Below, in pieces: positions 1-7,769 of a DNA stretch of 10,606 nucleotides. The notes beneath the pieces are model-generated. The model ran no database searches, was not told the DNA's origin, and saw nothing but the letters and a program-made list of their open reading frames with translations. The position numbers and the translations under genes were made by a program. Each line of letters opens with the position of its first letter. The first letter of the stretch is position 1. Origin of the DNA: Burkholderiaceae bacterium (GTDB lineage: Bacteria; Pseudomonadota; Gammaproteobacteria; Burkholderiales; Burkholderiaceae); contig JALREG010000339.1 in NCBI GenBank assembly GCA_023253905.1, forward strand, positions 1 to 10,606, given 5' to 3'.

Positions 1-144
1 CGACATCAAGTGAGCCTGGTCAGTGCCCGGATCATGACCTTGGGCGAGCGCGTGGAAGACGTCCTGGTGGTCCAGGGCCCGGTCTTCAGCCAGCCACGTG
101 GAACGCTCGACTTTGAGAGCGACTTGCTCACGTCGCTCAACTGA
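1..144 (+). CDS. glnD: GlnD, C-terminal end (bifunctional PII uridylyltransferase/uridylyl-removing enzyme), partial
   Basis: Only the last 47 codons are present, read in frame from base 1 to a TGA at 142-144. The peptide contains I-M-T-L-G-E-R-V-E-D-V-L-V-V, which matches the end of the second ACT domain of GlnD (the E. coli protein has a similar T-x-G-E-R-V-E-D segment close to its C-terminus). In the family, GlnD senses glutamine through its ACT domains and adds or removes UMP on PII proteins, which controls nitrogen assimilation; it is cytosolic. The catalytic nucleotidyltransferase and HD domains lie outside the window, so they cannot be checked. The gene converges on the phosphorylase gene with only 3 bases between the stop codons. 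The identification rests on a short but characteristic segment. Confidence 0.8.
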   Translation, partial: RHQVSLVSARIMTLGERVEDVLVVQGPVFSQPRGTLDFESDLLTSLN

Positions 145-170
145 GCCTCAACGCCGCTCGGTTGGGGCTC
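143..170 (+). terminator. Hairpin at the glnD stop codon, possible terminator without a U tract
   Basis: In the rightward direction GAGCCTCAAC (143-152) can pair with GTTGGGGCTC (161-170): a 10-bp stem with one U-G wobble and an 8-base loop. It begins inside the glnD stop codon and occupies the last codons of the opposing phosphorylase gene. No T-run follows on the + strand. On the - strand the wobble becomes a C-A mismatch, so the structure favours glnD mRNA. It may end or protect the glnD transcript; a true intrinsic terminator would normally have a U tract. Confidence 0.4.
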
Positions 171-903
171 CTGCGCAGAGTTCTGCAAGTAGTCGCCGGA
201 CATCGGTGATTGATCTGGCGAGCGTAGCCATGATGGCTTCCATCGAGACGCTCTGGCTGCTCGATGCCAAGCCCGCCGCGGCATTCGCGACCACCGCCAG
301 ACAGGCGTAAGGCAGCGCAAGCTCCCGCGCAAGCACAGCCTCCGGCATGCCGGTCATTCCAACCAGCGTACAGCCGTCTCGCGCCATCCGAGTGATCTCG
401 GCCGCCGTTTCCAGACGCGGGCCATTGGTACATCCATAGACGCCACCCTCCACGAGCGGCAAACCAAGCCGTCGGGCGCAACCCGCCAGGGCTTCGCGCA
501 ATGACGCATCATAGGGCTCGGTGAAATCGACATGTACGACCTTGTTGTCGGTGTCATCGAAAAAGGTCGACTCTCTACCGCTCGTGTAATCGATGAGTTG
601 GTCGGGCACCACCAGCATGCCCGGCGAACATTCGAGCGCAATACCGCCCACGGCAGCGACCGCAACAATCTGACTGGCGCCCGCTTCGCGCAGCGCCCAG
701 ATATTCGCGCGATAGTTGATGCGGTGTGGCGGCACACGATGGTCTCGCGCATGGCGCGCGATGAAGAGGACCTCTTGCCCTCCCCAGAATCCGCGCGTCA
801 GAGTGTCAGAGGGTGTCCCCCATGGAGTCTGAATCGCAAGGGGGGCCGGCTGCCGCAGCTCATCAAGCTGATAAAGACCGCTTCCTCCGATGATTGCGAG
901 CAT
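148..903 (-). CDS. S-methyl-5'-thioinosine (or thioadenosine) phosphorylase, PNP/MTAP family
   Basis: A 251-residue cytosolic enzyme of the trimeric PNP/MTAP family, which cleaves methylthio-nucleosides with phosphate to a purine base and 5-methylthioribose-1-phosphate (polyamine by-product, methionine and purine salvage). Visible motifs are the N-terminal phosphate loop GGSGL (residues 6-10), R50-H51, NYRAN (63-67), GPRLET (161-166) and MTGMPEA (183-189). It closely resembles the Pseudomonas methylthioinosine phosphorylase type. After the LPYACLA stretch it has an Asn (N207, in ANAAAG) where adenine-specific MTAPs have Asp residues (D-x-D), so a 6-oxopurine substrate is inferred. The ATG at 903 is preceded by AGCAAGGGC, a weak ribosome binding site. 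It starts 12 bases after the zipA stop, probably as the third gene of the smc operon, and ends tail-to-tail with glnD. Adenosine-type MTAP activity cannot be excluded from sequence. Confidence 0.87.
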   Translation of the reverse strand: MLAIIGGSGLYQLDELRQPAPLAIQTPWGTPSDTLTRGFWGGQEVLFIARHARDHRVPPHRINYRANIWALREAGASQIVAVAAVGGIALECSPGMLVVPDQLIDYTSGRESTFFDDTDNKVVHVDFTEPYDASLREALAGCARRLGLPLVEGGVYGCTNGPRLETAAEITRMARDGCTLVGMTGMPEAVLARELALPYACLAVVANAAAGLASSSQSVSMEAIMATLARSITDVRRLLAELCAGAPTERR

Positions 904-915
904 GCCCTTGCTCGG

Positions 916-2430
916 CTAATTGAAGACCCGAAGCGCGGTTGGCGAGCCGGGCGTAAGCCCGGCCGCGGCAAGTGCTTCACAACGTTCATCGAGTTGGGTC
1001 ATGATGGCCTCGATCCCTCGGTCGGTCAGCGGTTTGCCGCCATCATCGATGATTCGGCCGGGCAGCCGCCGCGCGCTGATTCGAACACATTCGACCATCG
1101 CGGCGAAGGGCCGCGCCGCGGGCGATACCCGAGGCACATCCAGCAGAAAACTGAGCCGATTGGACTGTTCACCCAGCGCAACCGAAAAAATGGTTTCACC
1201 CCGCGGCCCCAGCCGCGCGTAACGGTTGTTGCCACGTTCGACGACCGCAAGCGGGCCCGCCAACGCCGCAAGCTGGGCAGGGCCGAGGGTTTCGGCTGCG
1301 TCGACGTTGATACACACCTGGGCGTCGAGACGGGCGCTTTCAGAATCAAGGGCACGCGCACGTGCCAGCACGCTCGCCATGTCACTGAGTTCAACACCTA
1401 CCCCAAGCGACGCGGCCAGCTCGCGAATGCGCTGAGCAAAGTCGGTGTACTCGAGTGCGTTGAGCGGCCCTGCGCGGTTGGCAAGGAGCAGGCCAAAGCG
1501 CGCGGCGCCGCAGGATTCGCCTGCGCGCGGTAGATGCCAACCATCGGATGAAAGCGTGACGCCAAGCACCTCGAGCATGACCGGCTTACTGCCTGAGCGC
1601 CTGAAGGACTGCCCCAGCGACACCAGCTTCTCAGCGGGAACCGGCTGAACAAATCTGAGCAACGCCATGCAATCGGTGCGGTCGGACAAGATGCCAGTTG
1701 ACGCCTCGGTCTGGGCGCCCGGGCCGGCGCCCACAGCGGCAAGGCTTGCAGGCGTAACCCCTGCGGAAGCGGGGGCGCTGGCTCGTGACGGCTCCGCGCG
1801 CAGCCCCTGCGGAAGAGGAGGCGCAGCGCGTGTTACGGCCAGCGTCTGTTCAACAGAGAGTGACTCAGCAGATGCACCAACTTCCGCAGGAGAACCCGCC
1901 ACGCCTCGAGGTTGCGCCGTAAAGACTGGGCGGGAATCGACATATTCGAAGGGTGATGCCGCGGTCGCCTCGGGGGGAGCGGCGTGATCAACGTAATCGG
2001 TGGCCACCCCCGCGTGCCCCGATCCGGCGGCGGGCGGCGGCGCAGCCATGACTTTCAAAGGAAGATGTTGAGCGGCGGCACCAAGAGAAGCAGAGCCGCC
2101 GTCCAGCGAACCCAACTGCGGCTCGGCACGGACCGGGCCGTCGGGCTGCACAACGGTCATGCCCAGGCTAGGCTCGCCCCGTACGGAAGGTGAGCGCAGG
2201 GTGGGTTCCCCCCGCGTAGCGCTGCCACCAGAACCCGGAAGCTCTCCGACTGCTGCATCTGGATCAGGCCGCTTCGGCTCTGTCCGGGCGGGCCGCCTGC
2301 CTTCGAGCGACGACTCATCGCGCACCGCAAGCCTGCGCAGCCGCCATGCACGCCAGGCATCGAAGGCCACCACCGCCCCGATGGCCAGGGCAATAAACAG
2401 CAGAATGCTGACGGTCAGACTGTCAATCAT
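916..2430 (-). CDS. zipA: Cell division protein ZipA
   Basis: A 504-residue inner-membrane protein that anchors FtsZ polymers to the membrane at the division site. Residues about 5-24 form one hydrophobic N-terminal segment, followed by an Arg-rich stretch (W26-R37) typical of the cytoplasmic side. Residues about 40-250 are a Pro/Ala/Gly/Ser-rich disordered linker. The C-terminal FtsZ-binding ZipA domain starts near residue 253 and runs to about 495, with an alpha/beta pattern; the linker makes the protein longer than E. coli ZipA (328 aa). The linker carries five R-x-E-P peptides at residues 49, 73, 84, 101 and 211. The ATG at 2430 overlaps the smc stop by four bases (ATGA), indicating coupling; AAGG a few bases upstream is a weak binding site. 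zipA is found in gamma- and betaproteobacteria and often lies between smc and ligA; here ligA does not follow. Confidence 0.92.
   Translation of the reverse strand: MIDSLTVSILLFIALAIGAVVAFDAWRAWRLRRLAVRDESSLEGRRPARTEPKRPDPDAAVGELPGSGGSATRGEPTLRSPSVRGEPSLGMTVVQPDGPVRAEPQLGSLDGGSASLGAAAQHLPLKVMAAPPPAAGSGHAGVATDYVDHAAPPEATAASPFEYVDSRPVFTAQPRGVAGSPAEVGASAESLSVEQTLAVTRAAPPLPQGLRAEPSRASAPASAGVTPASLAAVGAGPGAQTEASTGILSDRTDCMALLRFVQPVPAEKLVSLGQSFRRSGSKPVMLEVLGVTLSSDGWHLPRAGESCGAARFGLLLANRAGPLNALEYTDFAQRIRELAASLGVGVELSDMASVLARARALDSESARLDAQVCINVDAAETLGPAQLAALAGPLAVVERGNNRYARLGPRGETIFSVALGEQSNRLSFLLDVPRVSPAARPFAAMVECVRISARRLPGRIIDDGGKPLTDRGIEAIMTQLDERCEALAAAGLTPGSPTALRVFN
1758..1890. repeat. Three copies of a 10-12 bp repeat (CCCCTGCGGAAG) in the ZipA linker
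   Basis: CCCCTGCGGAAG occurs at 1758-1769 and 1804-1815 in the same orientation, and CTTCCGCAGG at 1881-1890 is the inverted form of the inner ten bases. The two direct copies are 46 bases apart, so they are read in different frames of zipA and give different peptides. The third copy is on the other strand. The repetition is therefore at DNA level, not a protein repeat. Confidence 0.5.
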
Positions 2431-5400
2431 GCTGCCTTGGCGAAGTTCGCCGCCGCCTGAAGATCGACCGCCACCAGGCGCGACACGCCCTTCTCCTGCA
2501 TGGTGACGCCGATCAGCTGCTCAGCGAACTCCATGGCAATTTTGTTGTGCGTGATAAACAGGAATTGGGTCTGAGCTGACATTGCACGAACCATTTCTGC
2601 GTAGCGCTCGGTGTTGGAGTCATCAAGCGGCGCGTCCACCTCGTCGAGCAGACAGAACGGCGCCGGATTGATTTGGAACAGCGAAAATACCAGAGCAATG
2701 GCGGTGAGCGCCTTTTCGCCTCCCGAAAGCAAGTGAATCGAGGTGTTTCGTTTGCCGGGTGGCTGCGCCATCACCTGAATGCCTGCGTCAAGAATTTCCT
2801 CTCCGGTAAGAATGAGTCGCGCCTCGCCCCCGCCGAACAAGCGCGGAAACAGCTCGCCAAAGTGTCCGTTGACCGTGTCATAGGTTTCACGCAACAGCGT
2901 GCGGGTTTCGCGATCGATTTTCCGGATTGCATCTTCAAGCGTCGTGATGGCCTCGTTGAGGTCGGCGAGCTGTGCTCGCAGGAAACCCTGCCGCTCGCTT
3001 GCCTGGCTCAGTTCGTCAAGTGCAGCCAGGTTGACCGGTCCGAGCGCGGCAATGGCATTCGACAGCCGTGTGACCTCGCCCTGGAGCCAGCCAGGCTTAG
3101 GAGACGCCTCCGAAAAACGCTCTCGCAGGCTGGACTCGGCCGCCTCATCGACCCGAGCCTCAACAAGCTGGGCCGCGAACTGCTCGGCGTTGATGCGCGC
3201 TGCCTGCTCGTCGAGCTGCAGCGCGTGCAAACGCTCACGAAGCGGCTCCTGCGCGCGTTCGGTGGTGAGCCTTGCTTCGTCGCCCGCGCGCAGCCTCTGG
3301 CTGATATCGTCGAGTCGCTGACGCGCCGCACCCAGCGCGGCCTCGGCCTGCACCCGATCGGCTAACGCTGACTGCAGCGCGTCACGCGCCTCGGTGTCGG
3401 AAATGTCACCCAGCCTCGCTTCGAGGAGCGCGCGTTCATCGCCCGCCGACTGAAGTTGAGTCTGCGCCGTCTCAGCCGATGCGTTCAGACGCTCAATGAG
3501 TGCCTCGGCCGAACGTACGGCAAAGTCGGCCTCACGCGCGTCGGCTTCGGCCTGCCGAACCTGTTCTCGTTGCCGCTCGAGGGAGGACTCAGCCTCCTCG
3601 AGCGCAAACTGCTGTTCTTCTGCACGTTGCTGGGTTTCGCCCAGCTGCGCGTCGAGCGAATCAAATTCATTCGCGAGCGCTTGCAACGTGTTGTCGAATT
3701 CAGTTGACTGCCGAGCAATATCTTCGAGTTCGGCGGTGATCCGCTCGTGACTGCCTGCCACGCGGGCCGACTCCTGTTCGAGTCGCTGGGCGTTCAGACG
3801 CAGCGTGGACAGTTCGCGGAGCGCCCGCGCGTGATCTTCGCGTAATTGCGCAAGCTGGCGCTGGGCATCGGCGGCGCCCGCCTCGGTACGCACCGCCACC
3901 CCTCTCGCATCGTCGACCAGCATTTGCTGCGCGCGCTGCTCGCGGGCGAGGTTGTCGATTTCGTGGAGCCGGGCGAGCAAACCCTCCGCCTCGGTATCGG
4001 CCGCATGCAGCGAAGCCGAATAACGCCCGACCTGATGACCTTCGCGAACCACGAACTGCCCGCCCGCTGGCAACAAATTTCTATGAGCAAACGCCTGTTC
4101 CAGGGAATCGGCGACAAAGCAGTGGGCGAGCATGTCGTGGAGCATTGCCTGAACGCCGGCATCGGGGCAGTTGGCAAGCGACGACAGCGGCTTGAGTTCA
4201 GCCGATCGGGAAGCCGCTGGGGGTGCAACGTGATCGCCCGCAAAAAACGCGACCTTCGCAGGCGGCGGATCCGAGGCCAACGCCGCGAGCATGGAGATCC
4301 CAGTGAGCTCGAGCGCGTGAACACGTTCTCTGAGCGTTGCCTCGAACGCCGCCTCCCAGCCGGTTTCGATCCGAAGGCGCGGGTGCAGTCGTGTGAGGCG
4401 CTCCAGGCCGTGTCGCTCCAGCCAGGGCTGGATCCTGGACTGGCTCTCGAGGCGCTGCTGCAGCTGGCGCAGCGCTGACAGGCGGGCGTCGATTCGCGCG
4501 AGCGACGCCTCCGCCTCGCGCAGCGCCTGCTGAGCCGGCGCCCGGGCAGCGTCAAGCTCGCGCCACCGCTGATCGGCCTCTTCAAGGGTGTGCTGCAACT
4601 GCGCTTCCAGTTCCTCTGCGGCCGCCACCGATTCCCGCTGATGCGCGAGTTCATTCGGGTCGACACTGGCGAGCTGCGCCAGCTCGTGCTTCAGCCGGTC
4701 ACGCCGAGCCTGAAGCGAGTCAAGGCTGTTTTGTGCGTTTCGTTGCCGAAGCGCCGAAAGTTCGATCGCCTGGCTGGATTGCGCCGCAAGCGCGCGGGCC
4801 GCCTCAAGCGCTACCCGCGCCTCGCGCACCCTCGCCTCAGCATCCGGGAGGGCGTCAGAAACCTGCACACAGACTGCGGCGAGTGTTTCCGCCTGCTCGC
4901 GGTCGGTATCGAGCCGTGCTCGCGCATCGCTCCGCTCGTTTTCAGTGGCATCGAGCAGCGCCTTCGCGCGCTGAGCCTGATTCGCCAGCGAATCGAGGCG
5001 CTCCCGCAACTGACCCTGCGTTTGGGCAACCACCCGAATATCAGATTCGAGCCGCGCCACCTCAGCGTTAACGTCATAAAGACGTCCCTGTGCTGCGTGA
5101 ACCTCGTCTCCTGCCGCATAGTGTGACGCGCGCACCGACTCGAGCTCGGATTCGAGGCGGCGAAGCTCGGCCTGGCGTTCCTCGATTGCGGTGGATGCCG
5201 CCGCAATCTGTCCAGCAATGCGGCCCTGCTCGGCGACCGCATCATCGCGACGCATGATCCAGAGCATCCGCTGCTTGGCATCGCGATCGGACTCGAGTTC
5301 TCGAAAGCGTGCAGCGAGCTCGGCCTGTCGCTCCAGCCGGCTGATCTGATCGTTGAGCTCGCGCAAAATGTCTTCAACCCGGGTGAGGTTCTCCCGGGTG

Positions 5401-5957
5401 TCGGCGAGTCGTCCTTCGGTTTCACGCCGCCGCTCGCGATAGCGCGACACGCCAGCCGCCTCTTCGAGGAACACCCGCAGCTCTTCCGGGCGAGATTCGA
5501 TGATGCGAGAGATCGTGCCCTGCCCAATGATGGCGTACGCGCGCGGACCGAGGCCCGTACCCAGAAACAGGTCGTGAACGTCTCGGCGTCGAACGACCTG
5601 ATTGTTGATGGAGTAAATGGACTGTCCGTCACGCCCGAGCACCCGCCGGACAGACAGCTCGGCAAACTGGCCCCACGATCCCCCGATACGGCCGAGCGAA
5701 TTGTCGAACACCAGTTCAACCGATGCACGGGCGGATGCTTTTCGCGACGTTGTGCCGCTGAAAATGACGTCCTGCATGGACTCCCCACGCAGCTCTGACG
5801 CCTTGGTTTCGCCCAGGACCCACCGGACTGCATCGATGATGTTGGACTTGCCGCAGCCGTTCGGGCCAACAATACCGACCAGTTTGCCCGGAACTTCAAA
5901 CGACGTGGGCTCCACGAATGACTTGAACCCGGACAACTTGACCTGTTTGAGGCGCAC
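2427..5957 (-). CDS. smc: Chromosome segregation protein SMC
   Basis: An ATPase of about 1176 residues forming the core of the bacterial condensin-like complex with ScpA/ScpB, acting on the nucleoid. The N-terminal head has Walker A GPNGCGKS (residues 31-38). A long Arg/Glu/Ala/Gln-rich coiled coil runs from about 165 to 505, the hinge covers about 509-650, a second coiled coil follows to about 960, and the C-terminal head contains LGPVN (972-976), the ABC signature LSGGEK (1077-1082) and Walker B CLLDEVD (1102-1108). The length is normal for the family. I chose the GTG at 5957 rather than the ATG at 5999: it gives M-R-L-K-Q-V-K-L-S-G-F-K-S-F, the usual family start, and GGGAG lies five bases upstream. 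The stop overlaps the zipA start. This is likely the first gene of a smc-zipA-phosphorylase operon, divergent from queF. Confidence 0.96.
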   Translation of the reverse strand: MRLKQVKLSGFKSFVEPTSFEVPGKLVGIVGPNGCGKSNIIDAVRWVLGETKASELRGESMQDVIFSGTTSRKASARASVELVFDNSLGRIGGSWGQFAELSVRRVLGRDGQSIYSINNQVVRRRDVHDLFLGTGLGPRAYAIIGQGTISRIIESRPEELRVFLEEAAGVSRYRERRRETEGRLADTRENLTRVEDILRELNDQISRLERQAELAARFRELESDRDAKQRMLWIMRRDDAVAEQGRIAGQIAAASTAIEERQAELRRLESELESVRASHYAAGDEVHAAQGRLYDVNAEVARLESDIRVVAQTQGQLRERLDSLANQAQRAKALLDATENERSDARARLDTDREQAETLAAVCVQVSDALPDAEARVREARVALEAARALAAQSSQAIELSALRQRNAQNSLDSLQARRDRLKHELAQLASVDPNELAHQRESVAAAEELEAQLQHTLEEADQRWRELDAARAPAQQALREAEASLARIDARLSALRQLQQRLESQSRIQPWLERHGLERLTRLHPRLRIETGWEAAFEATLRERVHALELTGISMLAALASDPPPAKVAFFAGDHVAPPAASRSAELKPLSSLANCPDAGVQAMLHDMLAHCFVADSLEQAFAHRNLLPAGGQFVVREGHQVGRYSASLHAADTEAEGLLARLHEIDNLAREQRAQQMLVDDARGVAVRTEAGAADAQRQLAQLREDHARALRELSTLRLNAQRLEQESARVAGSHERITAELEDIARQSTEFDNTLQALANEFDSLDAQLGETQQRAEEQQFALEEAESSLERQREQVRQAEADAREADFAVRSAEALIERLNASAETAQTQLQSAGDERALLEARLGDISDTEARDALQSALADRVQAEAALGAARQRLDDISQRLRAGDEARLTTERAQEPLRERLHALQLDEQAARINAEQFAAQLVEARVDEAAESSLRERFSEASPKPGWLQGEVTRLSNAIAALGPVNLAALDELSQASERQGFLRAQLADLNEAITTLEDAIRKIDRETRTLLRETYDTVNGHFGELFPRLFGGGEARLILTGEEILDAGIQVMAQPPGKRNTSIHLLSGGEKALTAIALVFSLFQINPAPFCLLDEVDAPLDDSNTERYAEMVRAMSAQTQFLFITHNKIAMEFAEQLIGVTMQEKGVSRLVAVDLQAAANFAKAA

Positions 5958-5962
5958 CCGAA

Positions 5963-5967
5963 CTCCC
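5963..5967 (-). promoter_or_regulatory. Ribosome binding site of smc (decides the start)
   Basis: Read leftward this is GGGAG, separated by five bases from the GTG at 5957-5955. It supports the internal GTG start of smc over the ATG 42 bases upstream at 5999. Confidence 0.65.
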
Positions 5968-6007
5968 AGCTTGAAAGGTCGAGCCGGATTGACCGGCACA
6001 CCCGCCC

Positions 6008-6014
6008 TATAATA
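6008..6014. promoter_or_regulatory. Symmetric -10 element, possibly shared by smc and queF
   Basis: In the 109-base space between the divergent smc and queF starts, the + strand has a perfect TATAAT at 6008-6013. The - strand reads TATTAT at 6014-6009 preceded by TGA, giving an extended -10 form (TGnTATTAT). Rightward initiation near 6020 would give a queF leader of about 45 bases; leftward initiation near 6002 a similar smc leader. No good -35 is visible in either direction: TTGACC at 5989-5994 lies only 13 bases before TATAAT. This is the only obvious promoter-like site between the two operons. Confidence 0.4.
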
Positions 6015-6066
6015 TCACCCGACCCGCGAAATCCTTCCAGTCTATTGATAAAGCACTACCTGATAA

Positions 6067-6486
6067 ATGCCCTCCAAACCCTCAAAAATATTAGATATTT
6101 TTCCGAATCCAAGCCCTGGCCGTGATTATCTGGTTCACTTTGAAGTGCCAGAGTTCACTTGCTTGTGCCCGCTCACCGGTCAGCCCGATTTCGCGCTGAT
6201 CGTGATTGACTACGTGCCCGACCGCAGCAACGTTGAGCTCAAATCACTGAAGAACTATATGTGGTCGTTTCGTAACGAGGGCGCGTTCCATGAAGCAGTC
6301 ACCAATCGCATCCTCGACGATCTGGTCGCGGCCATTCGCCCCCGGTTCATGCGGCTGACTGCACGCTGGTATGTCCGCGGCGGTATTTTTACTACGGTGG
6401 TTGTCGAGCATCGCAAGCGCGGCTGGAAGCCAGCGACTGCTGTTCAGCTTCCTGATGCCGGACCGATTCCTGCGTCGTACCGTTAA
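6067..6486 (+). CDS. queF: QueF, NADPH-dependent 7-cyano-7-deazaguanine (preQ0) reductase
   Basis: A 139-residue enzyme of the short, single-domain QueF type (YkvM-like; the E. coli form is about twice as long). It reduces the nitrile of preQ0 to preQ1 in queuosine biosynthesis, in the cytosol. The catalytic cysteine is C34 in [13 protein letters not shown], with acid D41. VELKSLKNY (residues 56-64) is the QueF signature, and [10 protein letters not shown] (67-76) carries the substrate-binding H75 and E76. All key residues are present. The ATG at 6067 follows an AT-rich leader without a recognisable Shine-Dalgarno sequence, and the first codons are AT-rich compared with the rest of the window. 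It is the first gene of the rightward operon, 24 bases before dapC; no functional link with lysine synthesis is evident, so co-location is probably only transcriptional. Confidence 0.95.
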   Translation: MPSKPSKILDIFPNPSPGRDYLVHFEVPEFTCLCPLTGQPDFALIVIDYVPDRSNVELKSLKNYMWSFRNEGAFHEAVTNRILDDLVAAIRPRFMRLTARWYVRGGIFTTVVVEHRKRGWKPATAVQLPDAGPIPASYR

Positions 6487-6510
6487 TAATCAACCCACTA
6501 AAAAGACAAC

Positions 6511-7701
6511 TTGAACCGGTTTCTAGATCATCTGCAGCCCTACCCCTTTGAGCGTCTGAGGGCGTTGCTCGTCGGTGTTACACCGTCAAGCAGGCACTCA
6601 GCCATCAGTCTGTCGATCGGGGAGCCCAGGCACCCCACCCCGCAGCTCCTCATTGACGCCCTGCGGGAAGCAACGGCTGGCCTGGCCGTATATCCCCCCA
6701 CCGCGGGCAGTCCTGCGTTGAGGCAGGCTATCGCCGCCTGGGTCGGCCGTCGCTACAACCTCCCCCCCCTCAACCCGGACACGCAGGTGTTGCCGGTTAA
6801 TGGGTCTCGCGAGGCGTTGTTTTCGTTTACTCAAACGGTGATTGACCCCGCCACCGGCGCCTGGGTCATCTGTCCCAATCCGTTCTATCAGATTTATGAA
6901 GGCGCGGCGCTGCTCGCGGGTGGGCGTACCTGGTTCGTCAACCAGATCGCCTCCGACGGGTTCCGTTGCAACTATCAGGCGGTACCGGCTGACGTCTGGC
7001 GAAACTGCAAATTGCTCTTCACCTGTTCACCGGGTAACCCCACCGGTGCGGTCATGACGCTGGACGACTGGCGCAATCTGTTCGAGCTGTCCGACCAACA
7101 CGGTTTCGTGATTGCCTCAGATGAGTGCTATTCCGAAATCTATTTTGACGAGGCCAGGCCACCGCTGGGCGCACTCGAGGCGGCGTACCGCCTCGGCCGC
7201 ACCGACTACCGGCGACTGGTGGTGTTTTCCAGTCTCTCCAAACGTTCCAACGCGCCGGGCCTCCGTTCAGGGTTTGTGGCCGGCGACGCGAGCCTCATCA
7301 AGCCCTTTCTGCTCTACCGCACCTACCATGGCGGCGCCATGAGCCCAACGGTTCAAGCGGCCTCGATCGCAGCCTGGAACGACGAACAGCATGTGATCGC
7401 CAACCGATTGATGTACAAGGAAAAATTCGATTCGGTCACCCCGCTGATCGCGCAATCGCTTGAAGTCGAACGGCCAGAAGCAGGTTTTTATCTATGGGCC
7501 CGAGTACCCGGCGGAGACGATCAGTCGTTCTGTCAGCAGCTCCTCGCGCAATATAATGTCCTGGTTCTGCCGGGAAGCTTCCTCGCCCGGGAGCAGCAGG
7601 GCGTCAATCCGGGCAGTGGCTTTGTCAGGCTCGCGCTGGTCGACAGTCACGAGCAGTGCCTTGAAGCAGCACGCAGAATCGCTCAACTGATCTCCCGCTG
7701 A
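6511..7701 (+). CDS. dapC: Succinyldiaminopimelate transaminase DapC
   Basis: A 396-residue PLP-dependent fold-type I aminotransferase, cytosolic. It converts N-succinyl-2-amino-6-ketopimelate and glutamate to N-succinyl-LL-diaminopimelate in the succinylase branch of lysine synthesis. The N-terminal QPYPFERL (residues 9-16) is characteristic of DapC. PLP-site features are N176 in SPGNPTG, D204 and Y207 in ASDECYSE, the Schiff-base lysine K244 in SSLSKRSN, and the carboxylate-binding R373 in FVRLAL. The start is a TTG at 6511: an in-frame TAA lies 12 bases upstream (6499-6501) and the TTG gives the MN...LQPYPF beginning usual in the family. The binding site is weak (AAAAGAC). It is followed after 68 bases by dapD, the gene for the preceding pathway step, which confirms the assignment over other aminotransferases. 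Confidence 0.94.
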   Translation: MNRFLDHLQPYPFERLRALLVGVTPSSRHSAISLSIGEPRHPTPQLLIDALREATAGLAVYPPTAGSPALRQAIAAWVGRRYNLPPLNPDTQVLPVNGSREALFSFTQTVIDPATGAWVICPNPFYQIYEGAALLAGGRTWFVNQIASDGFRCNYQAVPADVWRNCKLLFTCSPGNPTGAVMTLDDWRNLFELSDQHGFVIASDECYSEIYFDEARPPLGALEAAYRLGRTDYRRLVVFSSLSKRSNAPGLRSGFVAGDASLIKPFLLYRTYHGGAMSPTVQAASIAAWNDEQHVIANRLMYKEKFDSVTPLIAQSLEVERPEAGFYLWARVPGGDDQSFCQQLLAQYNVLVLPGSFLAREQQGVNPGSGFVRLALVDSHEQCLEAARRIAQLISR

Positions 7702-7769
7702 CACTTCGCGTCAGGCCGGCCGCTTCGGGCGACCGTTGTCCATTGTCCTCAACCCTACCGAATCCACCG

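Noticed and set aside
532..1533. 333-codon open frame on the + strand
   Set aside because: It is antisense to zipA and the phosphorylase gene, has no recognisable domain, and is explained by stop-poor GC-rich DNA opposite conserved genes.
5958..5999. ATG at 5999 as the smc start
   Set aside because: It adds 14 residues without family similarity; the GTG at 5957 has a good GGGAG site and gives the standard N-terminus.
4811..6001. 396-codon frame on the - strand overlapping smc
   Set aside because: It is an alternative frame of the smc coding strand; smc has Walker and SMC motifs, while this frame has none.
6014..6066. Possible preQ1 riboswitch in front of queF
   Set aside because: The leader is short and shows none of the conserved C-rich/A-rich preQ1 aptamer pattern or a pseudoknot-forming stem.
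7702..7769. Possible terminator or small gene between dapC and dapD
   Set aside because: There is a GGCCGGCC palindrome but no stable stem with a T-run and no supported reading frame; it is most likely just a spacer.
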